A stretch of DNA of 64,000 nt, from NCBI RefSeq assembly GCF_910592395.1, contig NC_088308.1, positions 22,337,501-22,401,500 of the forward strand. The letters run 5' to 3'. Positions within the stretch are counted from its first letter, which is position 1, and every line of letters begins with the position of its first letter. Origin of the DNA: Lineus longissimus (taxonomy: Eukaryota > Nemertea > Pilidiophora > Heteronemertea > Lineidae). Under the pieces are notes generated by a model. That model was given only the letters and a program-made list of their open reading frames with translations, did no database searches and was not told the origin of the DNA. Position numbers and translations under genes: made by a program. This document shows, piece after piece, positions 62,384 to 64,000 of this stretch.

Positions 62384-63731
62384 CTTGCAAACGCGAATTT
62401 TTGCTTAGTGACAAATTCCACTGGGTAGCGTGACATTAGTCTTGGTATGTGGAGCTCGCCATTGGAAAAAGTTTCAAAACCGCCTTAAATTTAGTACTTT
62501 GAAGCTCTTTGACTCTCCCTCTAGTCCTTCATTGACATGACTGCGTCATTTGGGACTCGTGTTATCCAGAACACGCCGACGTTGGTGTCTCCATGTCGGT
62601 GAAATCGGAGTAAACGGATTCAAGTAGATTAATACCAACTCTGATGTAAAATCCGTTTGACATTGTGAAAGGAGTTGATCAAATTCTTTCTCCATTTAAT
62701 CCTGCTTGATATTCCCTTGAACTTTCAAATGATACAGGATGCATTTCTGTAACGTAACACAGCTTGATACCAAAAAAGCTTTGAATGGGATTACATTTGA
62801 GTAGGTCTCCATTTGGGAAAGGTGCCGTATCGAAAGATAGATTCTCAACAGGCAGGCTATACCATGGAGTTAGCGTATTGGCTGACTGGCTCAACTGACG
62901 GTTAACCTAAAAAACAGGAGAGACTCCAATGAATTTCCGTCCAGTCAATGGGTGAGTGCTTCTGCCATGCAAATTCAGATTTTGAGGGTTTAATTGAGTC
63001 GTTTTCAGTTAAAATGAACACCACAATGATTGTATAGATGAGTTTGAAACTAATCTGAATGGAATTGCATTGTGAAATTGTTTTCGCATTCATACCATGC
63101 CTCATTTCTGCCAGCTCTTAATTCAATATTGAAAATGCTGGCGGATACAGTTACGGGACGTGTTGAGTGAACATTCCGTGCCACCCAGAAGTCACGCACA
63201 GCCTCGAGAGATGAAGGAGAAAGACGGGTTCTTTGATTCCAGCTTGAGGTTGACAGATTTGTCCTGACGTATTTCAGATAGATCGATCTCGTACTAACAC
63301 GGTGGCGGTGAATGAAATCACTTTAGATGATTACTTAATAATTCCATGAGAGGTCTGCCGCACAGTATCAGATTCAGTTTCTCTTTTTTTTCATTTATTA
63401 GATTTCACAAATTTTACACAAAAATACTCAATAGTACATTGTTCTCTGCTGATTGCTGCCGATGAGCTGCGTTATGCAAATAAGTGAGCACTGTGTAAGT
63501 ACTTGTGTACAACAAAATAATACACAGTTGGTAACCAACGGGTGAAATAAAGATATATATTATGCTTGTTTCGCTTTTTAAGGAAACGATGGCTAAGAGT
63601 AAGGGACTGTGAATATCTGTTGATCACTGTATGTATTAGTATGATAAATTGTTGGGGCACTTGCCTAAATAGCAATCCTAATTATAATTATACAGATTCC
63701 TTAAAAATCAAACCTTTTAAGGTAACGTATC

Positions 63732-63830
63732 ACATAATAATAATAATCATTGGACTTATATACATGTAGCGCTAACTCCGACTGGCTTCAGTCGCTGAAA
63801 GCGCTTCACATTATGCATGAGCGTTTTCGA
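63732..63830. repeat. short interspersed repeat with AGCGCTT dyad, copy 2
   Basis: ATAATAATAATAATCATTGG then ACTTATATACATGTAGCGCT and GTCGCTGAAAGCGCTTCACA. Same plan as the repeat at 61482-61540. Confidence 0.45.
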
Positions 63831-64000
63831 GTAGAATTGAAAGTGCCACATGCGTTATGTGCAAAAAAGCAATGAGCGTTTTCAAGTAGCATTGAAATGG
63901 CCAATACATGGATTTCATGCTGAATGTGCACATGCGGACTGTACGAAATGGCTATCCTATATATATGTATATGTTTTTTTATTTCCAACTAACGCCAAAT

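Larger units (their letters stand above)
57646..64000. other. no gene recognised
   Basis: Holds a C18 run near 60808-60825, the 29-bp array at 62152, two AGCGCTT-type repeats, and a duplicated AATATGAACGTGACCAGG at 59304-59345. No exon with supported splice sites was found on either strand. Confidence 0.55.

Overview
This is animal nuclear DNA. Genes are split by GT-AG introns, exons are short, and the AT-rich intergenic sequence is full of old, diverged repeats. There are no bacterial operons, no CRISPR array and no recognisable tRNA or rRNA gene. A natriuretic-peptide/speract-type receptor guanylyl cyclase, a rhodopsin-family peptide GPCR, and the frequent short words TAGGCCT and ACATGTA suggest a marine invertebrate, possibly an echinoderm or related deuterostome. 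The organism assignment is an inference.

Layout. 1-14 kb holds no recognised gene: a 70-bp-period tandem array (784-1027), a roughly 640-bp inverted-repeat element (4618-5256), two weak candidate spliced reading frames (5279-6672 and 8366-9316), and a 41-bp-period array (13045-13400). 14.4-26.3 kb, + strand: a complete 20-coding-exon receptor guanylyl cyclase of 1,189 residues. Every splice junction was read and all phases agree. Domains in order are signal peptide, extracellular ligand-binding domain, one membrane segment, kinase-homology domain, coiled coil, class III cyclase and a long tail. 26.3-28.6 kb is AT-rich with several AATAAA signals and probably holds its 3' UTR. 28.7-30 kb is an unassigned coding-like patch. 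34.2-38.4 kb, - strand: the last three coding exons (TM3-TM7 and tail) of a class A peptide GPCR; exons for the N-terminus, TM1 and TM2 were not found. 40.3-41 kb: a possible 65-residue secreted peptide reading frame followed by a duplicated segment that carries poly(A) signals. 42-45.1 kb is a dense cluster of duplicated and inverted repeat units, including two about 95% identical copies of a coding-like 136-bp piece. 45-64 kb has no recognised gene, only repeats, a 29-bp-period array (62152-62383) and a few coding-like blocks (47.4-47.8 and 57.1-57.7 kb).

The two recognised genes are both cell-surface receptors, probably for secreted peptides. One makes cGMP directly and the other signals through G proteins. 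Nothing here shows that they work in one pathway. The most notable points are the unusually decayed kinase-homology domain of the cyclase (HGN and GFG in place of HRD and DFG), a tandem GTAGTAAGT donor in the same domain, the DRF in place of DRY in the GPCR, and a family of roughly 120-bp palindromic MITE-like repeats lying in introns of the cyclase and the GPCR, one inserted inside another repeat.
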